Shown here: in pieces, positions 53,128 through 63,340 of the stretch | Position numbering within the stretch: the stretch's first letter is position 1 | Layout of the letters: every line of letters starts with the position of its first letter | DNA from: Rhabdophis nuchalis | Taxonomy: Eukaryota > Chordata > Lepidosauria > Squamata > Natricidae | Direction: 5' to 3' | DNA: 64,000 nucleotides | Assembly: GCA_039707465.1 (NCBI GenBank) | Contig: CM077643.1 | Location: 335,512,919 to 335,576,918, forward strand | Made by a program: the position numbers and the translations under genes | The notes under the pieces: generated by a model | What the model was told of the DNA's origin: nothing | The model's input: only the letters and a program-made list of their open reading frames with translations | Databases searched by the model: none

Positions 53128-53365
53128 ATCCAGTTTGGTTAGTAGTTAAGGAACCAGGCTAGAGACCATGAATTCTAGTCCTTCCTTAGGCATGAAGTCA
53201 GGTGGTGACCTTGGGCCAGTCAGCCCAAGAAAGTAGATAGTGGCAATCCCAAATATCCTTCCAAGGGGTTAGTCTTGACAGTCACCAGAAGTCAATACTA
53301 ATTCAAAGACTCTCTCTCTCTGTCTCTCTCTCAGAGAGAGAGAGAGATTTGTGGTATAATTGCTG
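53128..53365 (+). mobile_element. tRNA-derived SINE with (CT)n/(GA)n tail
   Basis: 'ttggttagtagttaaggaac', 'catgaattctagtccttcct' and 'gtgaccttgggccagtcagc' match 4688-4835 and 13853-14060. The 3' part runs into ctctctctct then agagagagag, a perfect small hairpin. Confidence 0.7.
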
Positions 53366-54119
53366 ATTAATGCTGATTTTAAGTACTTCTTAACTTCCTA
53401 TTGACTTAGGATAGATGGTAGCCGGGGCATCAATAAAAAGAAGGGAGAGAGGGAGTAGGACAACTTTGTGCAGGGCTAATAGCCAAGACGAAGTCTGACA
53501 GGTCCATACAAGCGTTGGGAGTTGGGAGTTTACCAGGTCTTGCCTGATGTGGTCACTTCTACTTACTGGCAGAAATGAAAACCAGATACAGCCTTCCCAG
53601 CAGCAGCCACTGCCAAAGCTTTGCATAACTCTTGCTCCCTTGTCCCTCCGTAGGGAGCTCTGTAAAATAAACAGATTCATTACATACGGATTTCCTCTTT
53701 CTCCCCTCTGGTTAAGCAAAGATCCTGTTAGAAACAGAAACAAACACATAGACTCAAAGGGGTACTGCATTCACAGGCGAAAGAAGTGACGTGTAGGTAA
53801 CTATGGAGCCATGAAAACATTCATAATGGTGTAGGAATGCAGACAGGTATGAAAATGTTGAAGATTATCGTTCTGGGCACATTGCGATATGCTTGTCTCT
53901 TAAAGAAAAAGTGGTTATAACTTCATTCCAGATGTGCTGCCAGAGTGCATTTGGCTCAGAGTCTCCAGGATCTGAAAAGTTCGCCTTTCTCTTCTTCTGA
54001 CCACTGAGCTTTATGGTTAGTAGATCCCCATCCTGTCTCTCTTTATTGTTACTCAACACAAAGTTTGACTGATGACACTAGAAAGAGCAAAGCCTAACAC
54101 ATCTGTCTGTTTTCTAGAT

Positions 54120-54265
54120 CAGGGGTCTCCAACCTTTGCAACTTTAAGTCTGAAGGACTTCAGCTCCCAGACTTCTCCAGCCAGCAAAGCTCCAGCAAAG
54201 CTGGCTGGAGAAGTCTGGGAGCTGAAGTCCTTCAGACTTAAAGTTGCAAAGGTTGGAGACCCCTG
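54120..54265. mobile_element. Palindromic hAT MITE, 66-bp perfect arms
   Basis: Two perfect 66-bp inverted arms (caggggtctccaacctttgc... / ...gttggagacccctg) flank a 14-nt loop aaagctccagcaaa. The flanking 8-mers ttctagat and ctccagat match at 6 of 8. It shares its ends with 22791-22889. Confidence 0.93.
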
Positions 54266-55042
54266 CTCCAGATTGTAAATAATCACAGAGACCATAGAAA
54301 CCTGTTCACGATGGAGGACAAAATGGCAGGAGGGCAGCATCTTGGTTTGCTTAGGTCAGAGCAATGGCATAATCACAGAGATGAAAAAAGAAGTAACCAG
54401 TTGAATGCTGGAGTCCTTAAAAAAAAGCAGAAAAGCAATATGACTGTGACGATGTTTATCTGTGTGGTCTTCAAACAAATTGACATTGCTGCTTGGAATT
54501 CAGAGTTCACTCAGTGCTTTTGACACATTCTGGTTAACCAGGAACCCTAATTAGTTCCTGCCAGTTTTGTCCCTGTGAGCTTGCCTCATGATGAAGAGAT
54601 GGTTTGGCCCCACTAGACATCCTGGAAGAGGATGAGGTTGCAAGACCTTCCTAGGAAAAATGTGGAGGCTGACTACGCTTGGTTGCCTACAAGTTCCAGA
54701 TTTTTGTCTCCCACAACAGTTCTCTCCAATCTATGGATGCTGAATATCAGTTTTGATATTGATTCTCCATATCCAACAACTTTTCAATTTTCAACTAGAA
54801 GACAGAAATATTAGTGGATACTGAATGATGATTGTGCAGCTTGGTTGATAAGATCAGATTAATTGATTAAATCTGTAGAAAAAATGGTGGTTGAAATTCT
54901 CTATCTTAACAAGTAGAAAGTAGGGACACCTTTCATTATATTTAACTCTCATTTGATTATTCTTAAAATGTGTAAAAAGAGTATTTGCAGTTAGTATGTT
55001 TTCTACAACTAGTCATATTTAATATCCATCTATAAAATGAAA
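54266..55042. other. Intergenic DNA, unclassified
   Basis: No exon or repeat that I can name. Confidence 0.45.
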
Positions 55043-55262
55043 GAGGAGCATGCTGGCTCAACAGTTAAAGACACTGAGTTTGTCAGCTGGAAAGCTGTCA
55101 ACCTGGGTTTGAGATGCAAATGCCACTCAATGGGGTGAACTCCCGTTACTTGTCCCAGCTCCTGCCCACTTAGCAGTTCGAAAGTATGACAATACAATTA
55201 GATAAATAGGCACCACTTTGGTGGGAAGGTAACAGCGTTCTGTGCGCCTTGGCATATATAGT
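55043..55262 (+). mobile_element. Sauria-type SINE
   Basis: 'ctggctcaacagttaaagac', 'gagtttgtcagctggaaagc', 'actcccgttacttgtcccag', 'agcagttcgaaagtatg' and 'ggtgggaaggtaacagcgtt' match the uninterrupted parts of 16697-17333. It is truncated at the 3' side. Confidence 0.88.
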
Positions 55263-55343
55263 AATGTTCCATTATTAAACATTCACAAAAATACAATATG
55301 GAACTAAATATTAATGTTCATCTCAAGGTGTACTCTGAATAAT

Positions 55344-55562
55344 GTGAGTGAGCCCTGGTGGTGCAGTGGTTAAAGTGCAGCATTGCAGGCAAACTCTGCC
55401 CATAGCCTGGAGTTTGATCCTGACAGGACTCAAGATTGACTCCGTTTCCTATCCTTTTGAGATTGATAAAATGAGGACTCAGATTCTTGGAAGCAATATG
55501 CAAACAATACTTTTACATTGTAAACCACCCATAAAGTGTTGTAAAGCACTATGGTGGGGTAT
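55344..55562 (+). mobile_element. tRNA-derived SINE with L2-like tail (MIR-like)
   Basis: 'gccctggtggtgcagtggtt', 'gaggactcagattcttggaa' and 'gtaaaccacccataaagtgt' give head, body and tail. It runs directly into an L2 3' end at 55560. Confidence 0.85.
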
Positions 55563-55950
55563 ATATTTATTTATTTTATTAAATTTATACCCCGCCCTTC
55601 TCCAAAAGGATCCAGGGCGGCGCACAGGAATTTAAAATACAATACAAAATCAAGTAAAAAAATTAAAAAAACTTATTTGATACCATCCTGCGCTAAAAAC
55701 AAATTAAAATCCCCAAATTTAAAACTATCTAAAATAGTCATTTGTGGAGGTTACGCTAGGCCGGCTAAATGGAACAAATGTGTCTTTAAACACTGGCGGA
55801 AGAGGCGGAGGTCGGAGATGGTGCGAAGTTCAGGGAGTAGGTCGTTCCAAAGGGCAGGGCCCGCCACAGAGAAGGCTCTTCCCCTGGGTGTCGCCAGTCG
55901 GCATTGTTCGGCCGACGGCACCCTGAGAAGGCCCTCTCTGTGGGAGTCTA
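55560..55950 (-). mobile_element. L2-clade LINE 3' fragment
   Basis: 'taccccgcccttctccaaaa', 'ccagggcggcgcacaggaat', 'taggccggctaaatggaaca' and 'agggcagggcccgccacaga' represent the LINE's terminal RT codons and 3' UTR in minus orientation. Confidence 0.9.
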
Positions 55951-56771
55951 AATGCTACTGCTCTGATGAACAAATTGATTTTTTTTTAACATAAACCTAT
56001 GTTTGAAGAAAATATTACATCTAATAAAGAATGATTTCCAATATTCAACCTTCTAAGGCTCTAAAAAACATCAATATATTTTAAGAAACTAGCTTACCTA
56101 TTATCAGGCTTGTGAGGTACAAGGTCAGACAAGAAACACATCCAGATGTACTAGGTCTGTGTTTATTGTAATGTTGCATTAACAGAATCTTGCTACTCTG
56201 ATAATTTCCCTGTCCTTTACAGCCCAAGAAACTATGGAGTTCCCTTCTCAGATATTTGCCATGTGCTGATTCCTTCTGTGGGCTCAACTACCTCTTAATG
56301 TATCTTACCATTGCCTTGTCTGTGGCTATTCTTCTTGTCTTCAATATCAGCTACCATTATACCTAATGGTTTGGGAAGCATTTGATTATTTCGTTAGCAA
56401 ATTCCCTGGTTCTACTTTATCTTTTTATCAATCATGCAACAGAATACCCATTTTTTCTTGTGTTGATTCTCAGGGAACCATTCTTGCCTCTTTTCTGCTA
56501 TTTCATAATACCAGAACTTAGGGTTATGCAGTAAAGTTAAACAATGAGCATATAAACCAAGGTCTCTCCACTTCTGTTTTCTCTGCTGAGGAATTTTTTA
56601 CTGGCCTATTCCATGAGTTCTCCAGATCTTGTATTCTAGGAGGCAGCACAGAAGGAGAATTAAGCATAAAGAGTGTTTGTTAACCTCCTTCCTTTACTAA
56701 CTTCTCCATACCTTAACTATTCCAAATGCCCATCAATTAACACATAATGTTGGGACACCTCTTCCAAATTC

Positions 56772-56809
<38 letters not shown>

Positions 56810-58005
56810 TATCTCATTAAGTTATCTCCCATCAAATCTTACTTGAGTTTGGTCAATCAAAGTAAGATCATTCTGTTCCAGATCACTGACCAATAATTGA
56901 AAATCGACCGTAGTATGTATCCACAAACCCTGTTCTTACCTTTCTTCCACTTTCAAATGTCTTGATTTGATACTAAAATGCAACTTTAAATCTTCGCAGG
57001 AAATTCTGATAATTGTCAAGTAAGGGATCATTGCCTTCAGTGAGCAGTACAGCTTATTTGGCTGTCCTTCGGTCAGCAGACTCAGAACAATATATCACTT
57101 TGAAGCAATCTGGAGAAAATCCTGCTGGTTGACTTGCCATAAATAATTTGCACTGAGTTGTGAAAGTCAGAAGTTGACCCTGTGCTCTTCTGAACTCCTC
57201 TGATGAGCTTTTATGAGCATGCAGAAATATAGGTTGGGCTATTGGTTGCTGTACAAGTCAAGCCTTGTCCCAAATGGTGTGTGAATGGTGTGTGGCATTG
57301 TTACTTGTATATCCTTTTGCTCTTTGCAGCTTCACCAGGTTGTTCTGAGGATGGTGGAGTGCTGATGTGATCTCCGCATCCAAAGGCAAGGTTCAATGCC
57401 TGTTTTTATAGAAAACAATGAGGCTTTCAAAACTGATGTAAGCTCAGTAAATAGAAACCACAAGAATGATTAGAACTCATTGTTAGAGGATGATAACAGA
57501 ATCTTGAAAGTATGATGGAGAGTCTGTCTCCCTTCTCTTAGACTTAGGCTAAAGAGATTCAAGGCAGAGCAATCTTGAATTTCTTTCCCACTCTAGCCTC
57601 TCTTTCCAGGATAAGCTGATGTTTATATAAAACCTCTTGATTACCTTCTTCAGTGCCATCTTTGTAGTCCTCTTCTGCATGTGCCAAACATATCATGCTA
57701 GAAAAGGCTGGGAACCATCTCCCCGAGAGAACCTGCTCCCAGTCTCTCACTAATAACCTTTGCTGAGAATATGATTAGCTGTGTTTTCTGTTTGTTTTGG
57801 ATTGTGAGCTTCCCAGAGGCATTTACTCATTTCCTGGGAGAAAAAAAAAGAGTACTGAAACAGACAGGCTTTTGATCTGCTCTAGCAAAGTTCTTCTGAT
57901 GTTCTGAAGCCTGATGTCGGAGTTGTATTGCTTTTCTTCTCCATCTCTATTTATAGTTGTCTGTGATTATACAAGTATGCATACTACTAAAGCTAAGGTG
58001 CAACA
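55951..58005. other. Intergenic DNA with a (TG)n microsatellite
   Basis: (TG)n at about 56773-56805. The rest is unclassified and without recognised exons. Confidence 0.5.
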
Positions 58006-58010
58006 ATGTG

Positions 58011-58227
58011 TGTTATGTGCTGGGTGAAGAATGGAGGCAAGGTCTGAGCGACTTCTAACAGTTCTTTATTCAATACTACCTGTGAGGCAACTGTTTCTGC
58101 CTGGCTGACACAGCTCCTTTTATAGGGAAGCTGATCAGCCCACAGCCAATCAGGAGAGAGTATTTTCCCGCTCCAACAGAGGACCAGACCGAGAACTTCA
58201 ACTGACGACTATATACAATACATGACA
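58011..58227 (-). mobile_element. Solo LTR, 217 bp, with 5-bp target duplication
   Basis: On the minus strand it starts TGTCATGTATTG and ends CACATAACA. It holds a TATA box (ctataaaagg, 58125-58116) and, 46 nt further on, an AATAAA (58070-58065). The 5-bp duplication atgtg is exact at 58006-58010 and 58228-58232. No internal retroviral or Gypsy coding sequence is adjacent, so it is a recombined solo LTR. I cannot assign the family from the LTR alone. Confidence 0.85.
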
Positions 58228-58232
58228 ATGTG

Positions 58233-59559
58233 GCTTGTGGGTAGCTTATATCATGAATTTATCTGATAAAAGGCCGGCCTACTCTTGTGTGATGGTTTTC
58301 CTTGCCATTAATTCCAGTAACTCTCAGCTTTTAAGGCATAAGAAGAGTTAAAAGCTAGTCACAAGTCAGCTTAGCTAAACTAGTAGTTAGTTAATTCTCA
58401 AGAAATTATTTCAGTATGTTGAAGAATTGTGTTGATAAGTTTGTCTGGAAATCCAGGACTTCAGTAGTGTTACATTATTTAGCCATATTTACTAGTGAGC
58501 ACTAAACTTTTAAAGTGGATCACATGATATTTTTTGGTTTAGATTGTGCGCATACTTGTTTTAGTTAAATGTTAATTATGGTGTTACAGTAATTTGTCAC
58601 ATGTCTTTTTTTAAAATAATGGTCACGGTAACTGTATAATTTTTGTAAGCAAAATATTTTCTCTTTTTAAATGCAACCCAGCTTAACACATAACAAAAAC
58701 AGATGTGCTAGTTTAGCATTGTGTCTGTAATTAGTTTGTGGAAAATGAAGAAACAATTTTACATTCACAAGTAACTCATTATGGAGCAAGGAAGCATCCA
58801 TCAGTTGGAGGACTGTGACAGAAATGGGGAAGATTTGACTTCAAAATTCTGTTTGGCTTCTTTAAGCTTTCTCCCAAGTTTAAAATAATGTAAAATACCG
58901 AGTCATATGGAGGAGGTGATAGGAGAGAAATAGCACAGAGAGGAGGCAGGGAGACCTTGCCACGGGTCTAGAATGAACTAAGCCTTTAGGTGGGAGACTA
59001 GTCGCTGAGCACCCACTCTCTATCCTCATCAGAATAAGTGCCAAATGAGTCCAAACTCATTCCTCCTCTTCTTCCTGAAATTAAACGGTGGAAGCAACCT
59101 CCTCTTCCTCTCCAGCTTGACTGGAGGAAGCTGACTTCAAAAACATATAAGAGTAGGCAGGTGACAAATATATAAAGAGACAGAAGTGGCTGAGTTGGAG
59201 GCTGGTTAGAAACCACAAAGGAAGGAGTGTGCCCTCACTTCCCAGCATGCACAAAACATTTCACACCCACTATTGGTCATTTGACTGCACTTCAAATAGT
59301 CACATCATCAACAACTTGCTTTTTCTCCAGGTTCTTCTGTCAGACTGAATAATTCCAGATAAATGGCTTTTTTTTTTTTTGGCTACCGATTCACTGAGAA
59401 CCGAGGAGGGCTAACAGGTTTTGTTGTGGGTGGGACTTCTTTGTGATTCCTACAAAGGGACGTTTCCTTAAAGTTTAGGAGGGGCCAACTTTACATCCTT
59501 TCATTGTCTCAGGAAGAACCCTCTCTTCAGCCAGGCCTTGCCTGCATGGCTGCTGGATG
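58233..59559. other. Intergenic DNA, unclassified
   Basis: AT-rich; no exon or named repeat. Confidence 0.4.
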
Positions 59560-59715
59560 AATGGATCTTTGGCCTCCCTCCCCAGCTTTTTAATGAGTCC
59601 AGGTTTCATGTGGTTTTAATTTATTTTATTATTTGAATGATATTTTGTAAACCACTTCAAGATGCATATACTGTGTTGCATGATTTAATGTAATAACTAT
59701 ATTAAAGAAATAAAC
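59560..59715 (+). mobile_element. Old L2/CR1-type LINE 3' terminus
   Basis: 'ttgtaaaccacttcaagatg' followed by 'aataactatattaaagaaat' is the diverged LINE 3' end with an AAATAA-type tail. Confidence 0.55.
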
Positions 59716-59881
59716 TGCTTGCTGGTTTGTCATTGGCTGTTTGTCACTTGGATGCATCCTGATTCTAGATCCTGTCAAGACGAAGGAAGGCAGATCCCTT
59801 CCCAGAATAAGCAGCAGGCAGTTGCGCTATTTATAATATCTAACGACTTGGTTTAGAAAAAGGTTTTAAGACACTACACAT

Positions 59882-60318
59882 CAGGGCTGGGTTCCTGCCA
59901 GTTCTAGCCTCTTCTATAGAAGAGGTTCCACAAATCTACAGGGCCGTTTAGAACCGGTTCCAGCTTCCCCCCCCCCCGCCCATCCACCCATCATCCAGAG
60001 GAAGAGCAAGAGGAGGAATTCTGAGAATTGAAGTCCACAAGTCTTAAAGCTGTCAAGTTTGAACACCCCTGGGTTTTTTTTTCCTAAAGGGTTAGGGGTG
60101 CAAGAGTCTTGTAACTTGACAGCTTTAAGACTTCCGTGCTTCAAATGCCAGAGTTCCTGAGCCAACATTTTGGTTGCTAAGCAAGAGCATTGTTAAGTGA
60201 GTTTCATCACATTTTACAAGTTGGCCACGCCCACCCGGTCACATGGCTGTCAAGCCACTCCTACAAAGCAGGCCACACCTACAGAAGAGGTCCTAAAATT
60301 TTTTGAAACCCACCACTG
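59882..60318. mobile_element. Composite hAT element with perfect 8-bp target duplication
   Basis: Starts cagggctgggttcctgccag and ends, reversed, cagtggtgggtttcaaaaaa. The duplication ctacacat is exact at 59874-59881 and 60319-60326. Its centre (about 60015-60155) carries 'gaagtccacaagtcttaaag' and 'cttgacagctttaagac' arms, the signature of the palindromic MITE family, so it is nested. Confidence 0.85.
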
Positions 60319-60332
60319 CTACACATACACAT

Positions 60333-60506
60333 CAGCGGTGGGTTGTTAACCAGTTTACTATTGGTTCTCTTGTGCACGCACATGTCCAATGCTTCTGAGC
60401 ATGCACAGAAGCTGTGCATGTGCAGAAATGTCCGGGAGCCTTCTTTGCCACTGCTGCCACTACCGATTCGGCCAAATCAGGCCGAACTGGCAGCAACCCA
60501 CCTGTG
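60333..60506. mobile_element. hAT MITE adjacent to the previous one
   Basis: Starts cagcggtgggttgttaacca and, reversed from the right, cacaggtgggttgctgccag. The flanking 8-mers atacacat and atatgcat match at 6 of 8. Related to 44578-44800. Confidence 0.85.
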
Positions 60507-61370
60507 ATATGCATACAGATCTATACAAAGGGGTGCAATTATATAAAAAATTATAAACTAGTGGAGGTTTAGTTTTTTTTAAAAAACATGCTGGGGATTG
60601 ATGATTTTCTTCTTTTACAGAACTGGCTGAAGAAAAAGGAAAATCCTTGCAAGCAACAAGTCAGGAAATGGATTTTGTTAATGCATTCACAGCCAGCTGA
60701 TAATTTATCATTACCATGTTATGTAAATTGGAAGGAACTTGGTGACGTTTGGGATGGATGTGGTGAGTGACAGCCAAATGTACCAATACTGTAAGAAACA
60801 TTATTAATGTTAGTAAGGGAATAACATTAAGGAACAACCTGAGAAAATTAAAAGATCTTTGTTTCATACTATAAAGAAAGTGCCAGGAAACCATCATTGG
60901 CCCAACCTATCCTTAGTGACATTGATGTGAGATAAGGAGAAAAAAACCCTTTAATAAAAATCTCAAAAATCAGATTAGAATACAGATGAAGAGAAGGCTA
61001 TTGTTTGATCATCCTATCTTAAATCCAGCAAATATTTTAATAAACGTTTTGCTTTGATACACATTGAACATATGTATTTCAAGATGTTTTTCACATTATA
61101 TTTACCATTGGTGTAACCTAACCAGAGTTCCTTCATTTAAAATTAAACCTTTTCTTTATACCATTGTCTTGGATCCAGCACCAATATTTTCTTTTGCTAC
61201 AATTCTATTACATTAGAACTAAAGCAGCAATAAATCTACTTGGCTCCTGGATTCAGATGATGTTATGAGATCAGATGGCATGGAAGATACTTAGTAACAT
61301 GAAATCACTATACTGTTTCCAGCTAGTTAATTGACATATTAATTCAGATGAATGGCTTTTTGATGTACAG
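60507..61370. other. Intergenic DNA, unclassified
   Basis: No exon or repeat recognised. Confidence 0.4.
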
Positions 61371-61600
61371 CAGTGGTTCCCAAAGTGGGAGGTACCACCC
61401 CCCAGGGGGCGGTGGCATGACTTAGGGGGCCCTAGGAGGCAAAGTGGCTGCAGGGGAGCGCTAGGAGGCAATGGGGGGCACTGAGGGTGGCGCTGAGGGT
61501 GAGAAAAAAAAGATCGTAAATTGCTGCAGAGGGCGTCGCCCCTAGGTTGGTAGCTTCCCTGGAAATAGCTGTAGGTTTCCCTTTAAGCAACGTCACCACC
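61371..61600. mobile_element. hAT element fragment (left end)
   Basis: Left terminus cagtggttcccaaagtggga then 'ccccccagggggcggtggca', typical of hAT-Charlie-like ends. The matching right terminus was not found, so only the left part is called. Confidence 0.55.
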
Positions 61601-61704
61601 CTCCCCTCCAATCACCGCCTTCCTCCCAGGAGAGGCATGCGCACTGCTTCAATCACCCGTCCCTGACCGGCTTGGCTTGTGAAAAGGTTCTTTAAAAAAA
61701 AAAC

Positions 61705-61985
61705 TTGGTGGAGGAGGAAGAGGAGGAGGGAGGAAGAAAGAAGAGGGGGGAGGAGGGGGAAGAGGATCAGGGAGAAGGAAGAGGGGAAGGAAGGGGCAGG
61801 AGGAGGAGGAAAGAAAGGGAAGAGGAGGAAGAGGAGAAAGAAAGAGGAGGAGGAGGTAGTAAAGTGAAGATGAAGAGGAGGAGGAGGAAGAAAGAGGTGG
61901 AGGAAGCAAATGGAAGAGGAGAAAGAAGAGGGAGAGGCAGGAGAAGGAAAAAGAGGAGGAGGAGGAAGAGGAAGAAGACAGAGGC
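61705..61985. repeat. Polypurine (GGA/GAA)n tract
   Basis: About 280 bp of nearly pure purines on the plus strand. It produces long low-complexity frames on both strands that are not genes. Confidence 0.92.
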
Positions 61986-62231
61986 AGTGGGCAGGGAGGC
62001 GAGCTGCTGCTGTTTCGCTGGCAGGCGGGGGGGGCAAGTGGGCGAGCAAGCAGCGCTGCCCTGGCTATCCTTCCAGAAACATCTCCCTCTCTTGGTTTGT
62101 TCTAGCTAATATCTTTATAATCTTTTCAAAGAATTCATAACTATGAGCAAAATTCTGGTCCTATCACACATAGTATATGTAAGTTCATTTTAAGTCTTTT
62201 GAAAACCTGAGATGAATTTTGTAAAATGGAC

Positions 62232-62260
62232 TGCGCTTGCGCGAAGATGGCGGGGTAGCT
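62232..62260 (+). promoter_or_regulatory. NRF1-like and YY1-like motifs at the LINE 5' end
   Basis: tgcgcttgcgcg (NRF1-like palindrome) is followed at once by aagatggcgg (YY1-like). In L1, a YY1 site at the 5' end sets the transcription start; a similar role here is inferred. Confidence 0.5.
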
Positions 62261-63340
62261 CTGGAGCTCCGTGTGGGCTGCGGAGGCCGTTGGCATTTTT
62301 AAGTGCCCCCTGCCCTCGTTTGTGATCCTGGAGGGCATGGGAGGATGAGGGACCCACCCGGACACCTTAGGGTGAGGTTCGCAATATCGGGGGGAGAGCG
62401 GACGGAGCGCCGGCGACCGGAACGCCCGGATGGTGAGAGCGCTGGGGCGGGAACTGCCGCAACGGAGGCCAGTGCAGAGGCCGCCGCCCGGACGTTTTAA
62501 CAGGGCGGAGAGAGGCCGGCTGCACCGAAGAGCTCCGGAAAGCTGGAAATTGGTGGCGAGCCGTGGGGTGAAGCGGTGGTGAGAGCACCGGTGGCCAGCG
62601 GGAATGGTGAGAGAGGCGTGGAGGAAAGATGGCGGAGGAGGCGGAGATGCTGGTTTGATGGAGCGAAAGGAAAGTGGAGAGAGAGAGTGCGGAGGGGAGA
62701 GGTTGCCGCTGGAAGCCGAGCCGACGGCGGTGGGAGCGCCGGGAGGCGAGAGACGAAGGCGGCGACAGAGGAGCTGGTTGGAGAAAGGTGGAAGGTGGTG
62801 GCTGTGAGAGAGCCATGTGGTGGTTGAGAGTGGAGAGGCGGCTGCTGGAGGCCAGGCTGACGGCGGTGGGAGCGCCGAGAGGCTACTGGCGAAGGCGGTG
62901 ACGCGGGGATGGCGGCGGTGGGAGCGCCGAGGTGGATGTGGACGGCCGCTGACCAGTCGCAATTTCATTTCCCCCATGGTTACTCTCCCAAGTTTGGGAG
63001 AATTACGCCACCAAGGCCTTGATAGGCCCGGAAGAACTGACTGACTGTCCTAAAGAACATGTGACAGTAACCAACTATGGACGCCCCAATGGTCATCATT
63101 GCGAACTAATTTAACCTAATGTAATTGAATCTATTTACCAACTGATTTATCCTGGTTTACCCATCTTGCACTTTATTTCACCTTACTTCATTTTACCAAC
63201 CAAATGAATTGACTTGAGTGAATTGTTTTAATTAACTGCCAACGACTTTTTAACATCTGTATTTTTAACATCTGTATTTATTCCAAAACCCACCCGAATT
63301 TTATCTGTATAATTATTGAATTTTAACTATCTATTTAATA

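Noticed and set aside
3190..55562. tRNA genes at the SINE heads
   Set aside because: The A- and B-box-like motifs belong to SINE heads with decayed cloverleaf structure and SINE bodies attached.
61612..62109. Long frames on both strands (Pro/Ser-rich and Glu/Arg-rich)
   Set aside because: Produced by the polypurine tract.
62141..62977. 278-codon minus-strand frame
   Set aside because: Antisense to the GC-rich leader of the L2 LINE; Pro/Ser/Arg-biased with no domain.
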